A stretch of 36,884 bases of DNA from Bacteroidia bacterium. Lineage in GTDB: Bacteria > Bacteroidota > Bacteroidia > SXHM01. The position numbers and the translations under genes are program-made. Shown here piece after piece: positions 1 through 8,217 of the stretch (position 1 is the first letter of the stretch; each line of letters starts with the position of its first letter). The stretch spans positions 1 to 36,884 of the forward strand of contig JAGVLY010000026.1 of the NCBI GenBank assembly GCA_020054035.1, given 5' to 3'. The notes beneath the pieces are model-generated. The model saw only the letters and a list, made by a program, of their open reading frames with translations. It was not told where the DNA came from and made no database searches.

Positions 1-684
1 GCTCACACAACTTCCCGCAATACTTCCTGCATAATGTTCCACATCATTTGCAGCTTTTACTGTATCACCGGTTGCAATAGCAATACTTCTGCTCGAGTTG
101 TCAGGCTTAAATGAAAGATTGTAAAACAGGGTGGATGAGATTATATCAATAGTAGTGGTGTAATTACTTGTCGGGTCAAAAATTACTCTTCCATTATTAT
201 GATTGAATGTTCCACCGCTATGAGCGAAAAATGTAACTGCTCCAATATTAGGACAGCCAATATAAAAATCTCCGCTTGTTGCTGTCAGTATACCACTACT
301 CAGTGTTAATTTTCCGTTTATCTCGATAGTTGCGCTACCTCCCACAAAAACTCCGCCTGCCATAACAAAATCAGAGCTACCAATGGTCATGGCATAACTC
401 CCCTGCGATACCGTCCCCGAATACCCCGAACCAATATCTATCCCCGCCACATTCACCGTTGCATTAATGGTACAATCCCCCGTCCCGTTACCATCAAATT
501 TAGCCACATCATTGCTCCCAGGCACGCTTGCCCCGCCACCGCCACCGCTCGTGGTGCTCCAGTTAGCCGTGCTGTTCCAGTTAGCCGTGCTCCCCGCAAT
601 CCAGAAACGGTTAGCAGCGTTTGAGTGAAGAATGAAAAAGGTAGTATTAAGAATTAGAAATAGTGTGGTGAGTAAGGTTTTCAT
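1..684 (-). CDS. Secreted repeat/adhesin-like protein, partial (3' end outside window)
   Basis: The frame is open from an ATG at 684 to the window edge, giving 228 codons with no stop, so the C-terminus is missing. The N-terminus has a signal peptide (MKTLLTTLFLILNTTFFIL, then HSNA). It is followed by an ANRFWIAG/ANWNSTANW stretch, a glycine-rich turn, and then many short G/S/T/N-rich beta-strand segments (for example VAGIDIGSGYSGTV and KLTLSSGILTATSGDFYIG). Such W-rich openings followed by beta-solenoid-like repeats are common in large T9SS-exported surface proteins of Bacteroidota; that is family knowledge. The missing C-terminus would be expected to hold a sorting domain (inference). An 18-bp in-frame tandem duplication (559-573 and 577-591) has duplicated the WNSTAN segment. 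The exact function is unknown. Confidence 0.75.
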   Translation of the reverse strand, partial: MKTLLTTLFLILNTTFFILHSNAANRFWIAGSTANWNSTANWSTTSGGGGGASVPGSNDVAKFDGNGTGDCTINATVNVAGIDIGSGYSGTVSQGSYAMTIGSSDFVMAGGVFVGGSATIEINGKLTLSSGILTATSGDFYIGCPNIGAVTFFAHSGGTFNHNNGRVIFDPTSNYTTTIDIISSTLFYNLSFKPDNSSRSIAIATGDTVKAANDVEHYAGSIAGSCVS

Positions 685-730
685 GGTTTGGAGTTTACAG
701 GTTATAAATTGAAGGTTGACTTTTAGCACT

Positions 731-820
731 CTGCTCCCCTCTCCTTCGGAGAGGGGCTGGGGGTGAGGCACTTTAGTCCTCTGCTCCTTCCCCCTATGGG
801 GGAAGGCTGGGAAGGGGGTG
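731..820. repeat. Pair of REP-like hairpin elements
   Basis: Two elements with the same layout lie head to tail. Each begins with CTCTGCT, has a perfect 9-bp stem with a 3-base loop, and continues with CTGGG plus a G-rich tail. In the first, CCCCTCTCC (736-744) pairs with GGAGAGGGG (748-756) around TTC. In the second, CCTTCCCCC (786-794) pairs with GGGGGAAGG (798-806) around TAT. They fill the gap between two minus-strand genes. Similar pyrimidine/purine hairpins occur between genes in many Bacteroidota genomes as I recall; copy number here cannot be judged. Confidence 0.7.
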
Positions 821-1258
821 CTACGGCCCGCTACTCTCATACACCTCCCCAAAACTCCCGTCAAACATCTCTGCCTTCACCTCCGCATAATAACTTCCTT
901 CATGTATAAAACTTCCAAAAACAATATACGCTTTGTTATCCTGCAAGGCAATGCTGCTGCCGTCCTCAGATATACCCGCCAAACCCAGCTCAAATGTTTT
1001 ATTTTTCAGGTTCGCTGCCCCTGCGCTGCTGCCAAGTTTTGCATGTAGTTTAACAACAGGATTATCCGTAGTCTGTATTTCCGCAAATTCTACTGTTACC
1101 ATAGCCACATGATATGGTAGAGGTATTCCGTCAGTCCCCACTTCCGCATACGGGTCATTATTAGGTACAGTAGTTACCTCAAGTTGTACACTGTTGATTT
1201 GCGCCTCTACCTCTATAAGCGCAAAACAGAACATAAAGAACAGGGTAAGTTGTTTCAT
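821..1258 (-). CDS. Small secreted protein of unknown function
   Basis: This 145-residue protein has a clear signal peptide (MKQLTLFFMFCFALIEVEAQ, probable cleavage after EAQ). The mature part of about 125 residues is rich in alternating hydrophobic residues, consistent with a beta-sandwich, and has no cysteine or recognisable catalytic motif. It carries AEVGTDGIPLPYHVAMVTV in the middle and ends in YESSGP. I do not recognise the family. It lies directly downstream of an 829-base region without a clear gene and upstream of the adhesin-like gene on the same strand, with the REP-like hairpins between them. A periplasmic or exported location is inferred from the signal peptide. The start is the ATG that begins the signal peptide. 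Confidence 0.7.
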   Translation of the reverse strand: MKQLTLFFMFCFALIEVEAQINSVQLEVTTVPNNDPYAEVGTDGIPLPYHVAMVTVEFAEIQTTDNPVVKLHAKLGSSAGAANLKNKTFELGLAGISEDGSSIALQDNKAYIVFGSFIHEGSYYAEVKAEMFDGSFGEVYESSGP

Positions 1259-1670
1259 AGGTTTTGGTTTTTAATGGTTATTAATTCAAATCACTGGTAA
1301 GCATTACTAATCATTAACCCTGAAGTGATACCGATAAAATCAAATACCAACAACAGTTTAATTACAATAAAATAACAGCAAGCCCTCTGCGCTTCATAAC
1401 CATCGGATTAGTACAGGCTTCGTGGGCATACAAAGCAAGGGGGGATACTTTCCGGTGGCAGAATACTCTGCGCTCAATAAATCAGTAACAATGATAAAGC
1501 ATCTGACCTCATTTGCCAAACATTAGTTTTTAACAATCTGTTCTTTTTTAATATCAAAACACATTTAATCCTCTTTGTTCATAGGCTAAAAGACGGTTAA
1601 TAACTTTTATCAGGCAAACAGTACCAATCATCCCATAAAATCTCATTAACTATTTATGTTTGGTCAGCAT

Positions 1671-1716
1671 GGTGTCTTTTCTCATTCTTTTTTGAACAAG
1701 CAAAAAAGAAAACACC
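1671..1716. repeat. Imperfect long hairpin
   Basis: The core stem TTCTTTTTTG (1685-1694) pairs perfectly with CAAAAAAGAA (1701-1710) around AACAAG. Outer arms GGTGT (1671-1675) and ACACC (1712-1716) extend it with an asymmetric bulge. It abuts the 21-bp tandem array by one base. It could be a dispersed intergenic repeat or a transcript-end structure; no coding role is seen. Confidence 0.5.
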
Positions 1717-1717
1717 C

Positions 1718-1927
1718 CCTTACAAAACCCATATAGCCCTTCCTAACTTATTCATAGCACAAGCCAACTTTTGCATTTCTCATCCCAACGTATCCATAGC
1801 GCAACCCAAAACCTGTATAGCACAACATAAAATGAGTATAGCACAGCCCAAAACCTCTATAGCACATAATAAAACCCATATAATCCAACCCAAAACCTGT
1901 ATAGCCCAACCCCAAACCAATAATGCA
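1718..1927. repeat. Array of ten 21-bp tandem repeats
   Basis: Ten consecutive 21-bp units can be laid out without gaps, starting at 1718, 1739, 1760, 1781, 1802, 1823, 1844, 1865, 1886 and 1907. The best-kept core is TATAGCACAACCCAAAACC. Units starting at 1802 and 1886 differ only at the last base, while those at 1739-1781 are strongly diverged. Because 21 is a multiple of three, both strands show open frames with heptapeptide periodicity (a Y-x-GFGL type on the minus strand, an IAQPKT type on the plus strand). There are no spacers, so this is not CRISPR. Confidence 0.85.
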
Positions 1928-2087
1928 CATCACTTCTCAACCTTCATCACTTTTACAACCTTCACAACATTTTTTTCTCTCCCACACAATAAACCATTTT
2001 TCCTTCCCGTTATTATAGCAGAACACGTTCATAAAAACTGTTCCGAAAAACTAACAAAATCAATTAACAAACTAAAAAACAAAAAAC

Positions 2088-3086
2088 ATGGCTACGCAAC
2101 CAAAGTATCATTGCACACAGCCCGAACTCTACACAGTAGCAGCTACAGGCTTCAACTCCCTTCAGGAAAAATTGCCCGACTTCAGCGCATTCAAACCAAA
2201 GTACACCGCAGTATTTATTGCCGCACGTTTGCTCGAACTTTCAACAGCCGAAAATCTGCCCGATGAGCAAGCCCGCTATGCCGATGTACAAGTGCTGGAA
2301 GTTACCTTGGGCGAAAAAGCAAAAGCAGCTCGTGCCCAATGGCAAAAACTAAAACGCTACATCACCGATGCCTTTCCCATCTCCAACCAAAAGGCAAGGC
2401 TCCAAGAAGCAGGCTCCGATTACTACCAGAAAGCCACTGCCGATAACTGGGATTCGGTAAAAGAACTTATGCATTCCGGTTCACAGTTCATTACCAATCA
2501 TTTGGCTGATCTCACCGCAAACAATAACATGCCCGCCAACTTTCAGTCCGATTTTGAAACCGCAAGAACCGAATTTCTCAACACCTTCACCGAGTTCTTG
2601 AATAAGACGGAGTTGGCTGTCGTTGCCACCCAAACAAAAATTATTGCCAATAACCTTGTTTACGAGCAACTCATAAACATGATGGACGATGGAAAAGAAA
2701 TCTTCAAAGAAGACGAAGCTGTGCGCAAACAATTTGTCTTTGACGAAGTGCTCGCCCTTATTCGCCTCAACCCTTCTGGTGATGACCTTATTTTTGAGGG
2801 GCCTATAAACGGCACTCAGATAGTGAATGTGCTTAACCCCGATATTGAGCAATATGTTCTGGGTGTTACACTGCGTATAAAAAACACCACAAGTGGTCCG
2901 GTAATTGGCGCATTATTCTTTTACGCTGCCGATAGTGCTACTGACAGCTGGAGCGGACTTGGTCAGCAACTACTGCCCGGACAGGAAGCTACTCTTACAC
3001 TTACCCCTGCCCAGTTCAGAGCATTCTTTAATGTACAAAATCAGGGGCCTAATCAGCAGAGCTACGAGATTGAAATTGTAGAATAG
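2088..3086 (+). CDS. Hypothetical two-part protein (helical N-terminus, beta-rich C-terminus)
   Basis: This 332-residue protein has no signal peptide and no membrane segment, so it is probably cytoplasmic. Residues about 1-210 are strongly helical, with regular charged/hydrophobic spacing (for example KAKAARAQWQKLKRYITDAF and ETARTEFLNTFTEFLNKTEL). Residues about 225-332 read as a beta-sandwich (VLGVTLRIKNTTSGPVIGAL, GQEATLTLTPAQFRAFFNVQ) and end in YEIEIVE. I recognise no catalytic motif or named family. The ATG at 2088 follows an A-rich leader (aaaaaacaaaaaac), typical of Bacteroidota genes lacking a Shine-Dalgarno sequence. A longer upstream frame is produced by the 21-bp array and was rejected. 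The gene ends before a bidirectional terminator shared with the respiratory operon. Function unknown. Confidence 0.8.
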   Translation: MATQPKYHCTQPELYTVAATGFNSLQEKLPDFSAFKPKYTAVFIAARLLELSTAENLPDEQARYADVQVLEVTLGEKAKAARAQWQKLKRYITDAFPISNQKARLQEAGSDYYQKATADNWDSVKELMHSGSQFITNHLADLTANNNMPANFQSDFETARTEFLNTFTEFLNKTELAVVATQTKIIANNLVYEQLINMMDDGKEIFKEDEAVRKQFVFDEVLALIRLNPSGDDLIFEGPINGTQIVNVLNPDIEQYVLGVTLRIKNTTSGPVIGALFFYAADSATDSWSGLGQQLLPGQEATLTLTPAQFRAFFNVQNQGPNQQSYEIEIVE

Positions 3087-3103
3087 TAAGTGGCTGCTTA
3101 AAT

Positions 3104-3132
3104 AAAAAGCCCCGCAATTTGCGGGGCTTTTT
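3104..3132. terminator. Bidirectional rho-independent terminator
   Basis: AAAAAGCCCCGC (3104-3115) pairs with GCGGGGCTTTTT (3121-3132) around a 5-base AATTT loop. The flanking A and T tracts allow termination from both sides. It sits between the convergent hypothetical gene ending at 3086 and cox1 ending at 3145. Confidence 0.92.
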
Positions 3133-3144
3133 ATTTAGCATTCT

Positions 3145-4944
3145 TTAATGACTTTCTTCCTCTCCCGGAGCCATCGGCTCGGTCTGCGGAGTAAAGTCAC
3201 CCGCTTTGCCGGGCTTGTTATAGTCATAAGGCCAGCGGTGTACTTCAGGAATTTTACCCGGCCAGTTACCGTGCATATGTTTCATAGGCGCTGTCCATTC
3301 CAGTGTAGTGCTGCCCCAAGGGTTTTGAGGAGCTTTAGTTCCACGGAAAATGCTGTAGAAGAAGTTGAAGAAGAAAATAAACTGTGCAGCTGCACCAAGT
3401 ATGGCAAACATACTAATCATCTGGTTGATGTCCGTAAATTGGTCAAACAGTGGAAAATTAGTGTTCTCATAATACCTGCGGGGAATACCTGCAAGGCCTA
3501 AAAAGTGCATCGGGAAGAATACCCCGTACATAGAAGTAATGGTAAGCCAGAAGTGAGCATAACCCAAGTTCTTGTTCAGCATTTTACCATACATACGCGG
3601 GAACCAATGATAAACACCGGCAAACATCCCGAAGATAGCAGAAGCACCCATTACAATGTGGAAGTGGGCAACCACAAAATACGTATCGTGGAGGTTAATG
3701 TCCAATGCTGCATCGGCAAGAATAATACCTGTTAAACCTCCGGTGATGAAAGTAGAAACCATCCCGATTGCAAACAGCATAGCAGGCGTGAAAACGATAT
3801 TACCTTTCCATAAAGTGGCTAAGTAGTTAAATACCTTAACCGCTGATGGAATAGCAACCAGAATAGTAGTGAATACGAATACCGAACCTAAGAAAGGGTT
3901 CATACCCGTAATATACATGTGGTGACCCCATACTATAAATGAAAGGAAAGCAATCGCAAGTATAGACCCAATCATCGCTTTGTAACCAAAGATAGGTTTG
4001 CGTGAGTTCGTTGCAATAATTTCTGAGTTGATACCAAGGGCAGGCAACAAAATGATATAAACCTCAGGGTGACCAAGGAACCAGAACAAGTGTTGGAACA
4101 GAATAGGGCTTCCGCCTGTGTGGTCAAGAGCCATACCACCTATGTTAATATCACTCAGGTAAAAACTCGTACCAAAGCTGCGGTCAAATATCAAAAGCAA
4201 GGCAGCAGCAAAAAGAACAGGGAAAGAAAGTACACCCAAAATAGCAGTAACTAAGAAAGCCCAGATAGTAAGTGGTAAACGTGTCATAGCCATACCTTTA
4301 GTACGCAGGTTAACCACCGTAACGATGTAGTTCAAACCACCCAACAATGCAGATACAATGAACAACGACATACTTACCAACCAAAGCGTCATACCCATTC
4401 CCGAACCCGGCATTGCCTGAGGCAGTGCGCTCAACGGAGGATAAACCGTCCAACCCGCAGAAGCAGGTCCGCCCGTAACAAACAACGATGCGATCATTAC
4501 CGCACTTGAAACAAAGAAGAACCAGTACGAAAGCATGTTCAGAAAGCCCGAAGCCATATCACGCGCCCCAATCTGGAAAGGAATAAGTAAGTTACTGAAC
4601 GTTCCGCTCAGTCCGCCTGTTAATACAAAGAACACAAGGATAGTACCGTGAATGGTAACCAATGCAAGGTAAATATCCGGTGTCATTACCCCACCCGGAG
4701 CCCATCTGCCCAAAAATGTTTCCAGAATAGGAAAACTTTGTCCCGGCCATCCCAATTGCAGCCGGAAAAAAGTGGACATAAACATGGCAATGCAACCCAT
4801 GATGATAGCAGTAATCAAAAACTGCTTCGAAATCATTTTGTGATCCTGACTGAACACATACTTAGAGATAAAACCCTCTTCGTGGTGATGCCCGTGGTCG
4901 TGATCGTGGCTGTGGTCGTGATGTGCGTGTGTATCGTGTGACAT
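3145..4944 (-). CDS. coxA: Cytochrome c oxidase subunit I (heme-copper, A1-like)
   Basis: This is the 599-residue catalytic subunit of an aa3-type oxidase, reducing O2 to water and pumping protons in the inner membrane. Visible ligands are H99 (low-spin heme), H292 in the GHPEVY motif with E294 and Y296 (CuB His, D-channel Glu, cross-linked Tyr), H341/H342 (CuB), and H427 and H429 in VAHFH (heme a3 and heme a). K370 in the IPSAVKVF segment matches the K-channel lysine. GHPEVY indicates the A1 subtype (family knowledge). Twelve or more hydrophobic segments are present. The first 21 residues contain 11 histidines, an extension upstream of the usual YVFSQDHKMI start of the fold. It is the last gene of the act-cox operon, 36 bases after cox2. 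Subunits III and IV are not in this window. Confidence 0.97.
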   Translation of the reverse strand: MSHDTHAHHDHSHDHDHGHHHEEGFISKYVFSQDHKMISKQFLITAIIMGCIAMFMSTFFRLQLGWPGQSFPILETFLGRWAPGGVMTPDIYLALVTIHGTILVFFVLTGGLSGTFSNLLIPFQIGARDMASGFLNMLSYWFFFVSSAVMIASLFVTGGPASAGWTVYPPLSALPQAMPGSGMGMTLWLVSMSLFIVSALLGGLNYIVTVVNLRTKGMAMTRLPLTIWAFLVTAILGVLSFPVLFAAALLLIFDRSFGTSFYLSDINIGGMALDHTGGSPILFQHLFWFLGHPEVYIILLPALGINSEIIATNSRKPIFGYKAMIGSILAIAFLSFIVWGHHMYITGMNPFLGSVFVFTTILVAIPSAVKVFNYLATLWKGNIVFTPAMLFAIGMVSTFITGGLTGIILADAALDINLHDTYFVVAHFHIVMGASAIFGMFAGVYHWFPRMYGKMLNKNLGYAHFWLTITSMYGVFFPMHFLGLAGIPRRYYENTNFPLFDQFTDINQMISMFAILGAAAQFIFFFNFFYSIFRGTKAPQNPWGSTTLEWTAPMKHMHGNWPGKIPEVHRWPYDYNKPGKAGDFTPQTEPMAPGEEESH

Positions 4945-4980
4945 TTTCAGATAGTGTTTTCTTCTGTTAAATTCTTTGAA

Positions 4981-6057
4981 TTAGTGTTTGGTTGCATCAG
5001 CAGTAACAGCATGAACTTTTGCGCTGTCTGCAGGTGCTGCAAGCGAGTCGGTTTTTACTTCAACCGTTGCAGCAGGTGCTGCTGCTTTTAACTCTTCAGC
5101 AACTGTCTTTTTGCTTCCCAGCCACTGACGGAATGAAGTTTCGTCTTCAACTATGATATTCATCTGCATGTTAAAATGCGATGCACCACATATTTTGTTA
5201 CACAAAAGAATGTAGTCAAACTTATCGTTTGCCGTTTCCACTCTCATTTCTTCCGTTGTTTTAATTGGCTTGAAGTGGAATTGCGTGGTCATACCCGGAA
5301 CGCAGTTCATTTGTGCACGGAAGTGAGGCATATAAGCGCTGTGGATTACATCGCGTGAATGAAACTTAAATACTACTTCTTTCCCTACAGGCAGGTGAAA
5401 CTCGTTGCGTACAAGAATATCGTCAGCAGATTGCGGATCGGTGTATTCAATACCTAAAGGATTGCTTCCGTCAATAAGACGAAAACTTGCTTTTCCTAAT
5501 TCGTTGTCATCACCTGCATAGCGGGCTGTCCAGTCAAATTGTTTTGCATACAGTTCAATAACTAATACATCATCACCAGCAGGTGCTACAATTTTATTCC
5601 ATTTGCTGATACCATAAACAATAATTACAGAAAGAACAGCGGCAGGAATTAAAGTCCAAATTAACTCAAGTTTAGTGCTGTGTGCAAAGAAAACAGGTTT
5701 GTGCTCCTTTTTGAAATAATATTTCGCTGCAAAATAAATAAGCAATGCGTGTGTAATAAAAAAGGCCGCGAAAAGGATATACCAGTTAACTGCAAAAAGA
5801 GTGTCGATCTCAACCCCGTGTTCAGAAGCAGAGGAAGGCAGCATCTTATCTTTCATAGCATAGGTCAGGTAAAACACCATGAAAACAAAGGCTGAACCCA
5901 TAATGAGCAGCAACAATGAGTTGGTTTTGTTGTCGCTGCCGTTAACAGCATTAACATCCGTGCCGCGCAGTTCTGCCGACAATTCAAATATTCTGATGAT
6001 GCGTCCGAACGTGATTAAACCGAGAACGATTACAAGAAAGGTGAGAAAACTAATCAT
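4981..6057 (-). CDS. coxB: Cytochrome c oxidase subunit II (CuA)
   Basis: This 358-residue subunit receives electrons at a binuclear CuA centre. The CuA ligands are visible as H239 (RDVIHSAYMPHF) and C286-NKI-C290-GAS-H294-FN-M297. The residue between the cysteines that is usually Glu is Lys here; that ligand binds through its backbone carbonyl, so the centre should still form (family knowledge). There is a hydrophobic N-terminal segment (residues 1-21) plus two further transmembrane segments (about 47-66 and 90-111) and another hydrophobic stretch at 131-150, more than the two helices of classical subunit II. No fused cytochrome c domain is present, so electrons probably come directly from ACIII hemes. 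The tail from about 323 is Ala/Pro/Lys-rich and low in complexity. The gene lies between actF (55 bases) and cox1 (36 bases). Confidence 0.96.
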   Translation of the reverse strand: MISFLTFLVIVLGLITFGRIIRIFELSAELRGTDVNAVNGSDNKTNSLLLLIMGSAFVFMVFYLTYAMKDKMLPSSASEHGVEIDTLFAVNWYILFAAFFITHALLIYFAAKYYFKKEHKPVFFAHSTKLELIWTLIPAAVLSVIIVYGISKWNKIVAPAGDDVLVIELYAKQFDWTARYAGDDNELGKASFRLIDGSNPLGIEYTDPQSADDILVRNEFHLPVGKEVVFKFHSRDVIHSAYMPHFRAQMNCVPGMTTQFHFKPIKTTEEMRVETANDKFDYILLCNKICGASHFNMQMNIIVEDETSFRQWLGSKKTVAEELKAAAPAATVEVKTDSLAAPADSAKVHAVTADATKH

Positions 6058-6112
6058 GATGAATGTTTAAAGTCTAAAGTTTAATGTTTTCCTAAAAGCC
6101 TGTTACTAACTG

Positions 6113-7534
6113 TTAAATATGATGATGCGCTGATTCGTCCACAAATGGATGATTTTTTGCAACCAGTGATGCCTTGGTAAGCGCATTCAGTGTTACATAA
6201 CCAAACAATCCTGCAAATCCTACAAACATACCTATCTCCAGTAAACCAATTCCGTAGTTAGCTTTTACAGTTCCCGGCATAATCATCAGGTAAACATCTA
6301 ACCAGTGTCCGCAGATAATAGCAACACCTGCAACCGCCAGAAAGGTCAGGTTACGTTTTGCGTCTCTGGACATCAATACAAGGAAAGGGAAGATAAAATT
6401 GATAACCAGATTAGTTACCCAAAGCACTTTGTAATTCTCCCATCTGTCCTGAAAGTAAGTTACCTCCTCAGGAATGTTAGCATACCAGATCAACAAGAAC
6501 TGTGAAGTCCATAAGTAAGTCCAGAATACGCTTATTCCGAACATGAACTTACCTAAGTCATGAAAGTGGTTCTCATTAATGTGCTGGAAATATCCGTTGC
6601 GTTTCAGGTGGATGCTGATAAGAGTAATCGTAGTTAAACCGGTTACAAACATTCCGGCAAACACGTACCATCCAAACAAGGTGCTAAACCAGTGTGGGTC
6701 AACCGACATTACCCAGTCCCACGCCATAGTAGAGGATGTTACCGCAAAGAAAACAAGGAACCATCCCGATGCGTTCATGTTCTTTTTGTGTTTCACTTCA
6801 TCACCTGCTAAATCCTCAGCCAATGAACGTTTGCGAAAAAACCAAGTAAAGAAAATCCACCCCAACAAATAGATAAGAGCACGTGCAAAAAAGAAAGGTT
6901 TGTTGAGGTAGCCTGATTTTCCGTCAAGAATTTCATCAAAGTGTGGATTGGCAATACTATCTGTTGGTGCAGCTTTTTCGTAGTTGGCAGCATACAAATC
7001 GTGCTCAGGTCCTTGCGGAAATTTTGCTTTGCTTTCGTATTTATCAGCAGCAGGTGTAGCTTCAGCAGCGTGTGCATCGTGTCCGTGCCCTTCAGCAACA
7101 GGTGCAGCAGCATCGTGATGCTCTGCATGAGTAGCATGGTGTTGCAATCCTTCTTCGTAAGTGCGCAAATCCTGAACGGTTGTTTTTTCTGTTGTCAGAT
7201 AATCATCCATCCAGTGGTAAATGTGATTAACGTGAAAAGCTGAACCTGCAAGAACAATCAGAATCACCAACCCACCGATAGGAAGGTATTGACCCATTGC
7301 TTCTGGAACTCTTTTAAAACCAGCGCTCCATCCTGCTTCAGCAGCATACTGGATGGCAACAAATAATGTTCCTGCCAATGCTATGAAGGTGAAGAATAAA
7401 CCGTTTACCAGCAGGTTAGACCAAATCCTTTGCCCTTCAATTCCGGCAACAAAAGCGTAGATAAGACCTACAACTCCTAAACCCATCATTCCGAAGAGTA
7501 TGTTTCTGGTATTTTTTGTCAGCGTGTAATTCAT
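6113..7534 (-). CDS. actF: Alternative complex III subunit ActF (membrane)
   Basis: This 473-residue polytopic membrane protein has about ten hydrophobic segments. Its position in the fixed order actE-actF-cox2, together with NrfD/PsrC-like features similar to ActC, identifies it as the second large membrane subunit of ACIII. In the family this subunit is structural and lines a possible proton path. Residues about 132-155, in a non-membrane loop, contain eight histidines with Ala/Asp. The following 157-205 is also hydrophilic, so this loop is longer than needed to connect helices. A second, shorter His cluster ends the protein (DESAHHHI). The start is an ATG 35 bases after actE. The subunit assignment is by synteny and topology. 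Confidence 0.9.
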   Translation of the reverse strand: MNYTLTKNTRNILFGMMGLGVVGLIYAFVAGIEGQRIWSNLLVNGLFFTFIALAGTLFVAIQYAAEAGWSAGFKRVPEAMGQYLPIGGLVILIVLAGSAFHVNHIYHWMDDYLTTEKTTVQDLRTYEEGLQHHATHAEHHDAAAPVAEGHGHDAHAAEATPAADKYESKAKFPQGPEHDLYAANYEKAAPTDSIANPHFDEILDGKSGYLNKPFFFARALIYLLGWIFFTWFFRKRSLAEDLAGDEVKHKKNMNASGWFLVFFAVTSSTMAWDWVMSVDPHWFSTLFGWYVFAGMFVTGLTTITLISIHLKRNGYFQHINENHFHDLGKFMFGISVFWTYLWTSQFLLIWYANIPEEVTYFQDRWENYKVLWVTNLVINFIFPFLVLMSRDAKRNLTFLAVAGVAIICGHWLDVYLMIMPGTVKANYGIGLLEIGMFVGFAGLFGYVTLNALTKASLVAKNHPFVDESAHHHI

Positions 7535-7569
7535 CGTGAACTTTTATTTTTTTACTGTAGAGTAGATTT

Positions 7570-8190
7570 TTACTGTTTTTGCAAAGTCTGAACGTAGTGT
7601 GTTATTTTCCATCTTTCTACTTTGTTCAGTTGTGAAGCATGTGAACCCATCATATTTACACCGTAGGTAATGGTGTGAAATATTTTTCCGGGAGTTAAAT
7701 CTTTCATAGCACCGCCTCTTGAAGACATTCCGGCAGAGTAAGATGGAGGAGGAGGAAAGCCGCCTGCTGTAACTGTTTTTCCGTCAGCTTGTCCGGTTGC
7801 ACCGTGGCAGTGTGTGCAGTATTTTTCATACAATACTTTTCCGTCAGCAAGAATAGCCGGTGTAAGCTCAATCGGATTAGTCAATTCTGCTCCCGCTCTT
7901 TCATAATCTTCTTTTGTGTCGGCATAAGCAAAAGGCATATTATTGATAGTGCTTGCAGGATAGGGGTATTCTCCGCGTGTAATAGTTCCTTCTACCGGTT
8001 TGCGTGCTGTCATGCCATCTTCAAAATTCGGGTTTACCGAATAGGTTTCGTAAGATGGCGAACGATACATGTCAGGCATATATTCGTAACCCGGACTGTT
8101 GGGGTCTGTTTTTATGCACGAAGAAAGAGCAACCATAATACCGAATGCGGTGGCTGTAATGGAGGTCGTGCTGTATTTTCCTATTTTCAT
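7570..8190 (-). CDS. actE: Alternative complex III subunit ActE (monoheme cytochrome c lipoprotein)
   Basis: This 206-residue protein has a lipoprotein signal ending in ALSSC (Cys25), so it is anchored in the outer leaflet of the inner membrane. A single c-type heme site is visible as C125-TH-C128-H129, with candidate distal methionines at M180/M181 (GVNMMGSH). The sequence DGKVLYEKYCTHCHG is typical of class I cytochrome c. Within ACIII this subunit carries one of the electron-transfer hemes close to ActA (family knowledge). It is 27 bases downstream of actD and 35 upstream of actF. Confidence 0.93.
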   Translation of the reverse strand: MKIGKYSTTSITATAFGIMVALSSCIKTDPNSPGYEYMPDMYRSPSYETYSVNPNFEDGMTARKPVEGTITRGEYPYPASTINNMPFAYADTKEDYERAGAELTNPIELTPAILADGKVLYEKYCTHCHGATGQADGKTVTAGGFPPPPSYSAGMSSRGGAMKDLTPGKIFHTITYGVNMMGSHASQLNKVERWKITHYVQTLQKQ

Positions 8191-8217
8191 TTCCTGTTTA
8201 AAGATTTGAGTAATCTG

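Larger units (their letters stand above)
1259..2087. other. Intergenic region without a convincing gene
   Basis: In these 829 bases I find no ORF with protein-like composition except frames created by the 21-bp tandem array. The stretch 1259-1670 holds nothing I can assign. It is followed by a hairpin (1671-1716), the tandem array (1718-1927) and an A-rich leader before the gene at 2088. No tRNA-like fold or recognisable non-coding RNA was seen by eye. Confidence 0.6.

Noticed and set aside
1718-1927. CRISPR array
   Set aside because: The 21-bp units are directly adjacent with no unique spacers, and no cas genes are present.
1748-2266. Open frames over the 21-bp array on both strands (minus 1748-1933, plus 1832-2266)
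   Set aside because: They follow from the repeat length being a multiple of three; the plus frame runs into the real gene at 2088 and neither has a convincing start. Kept only as a finding about the array.
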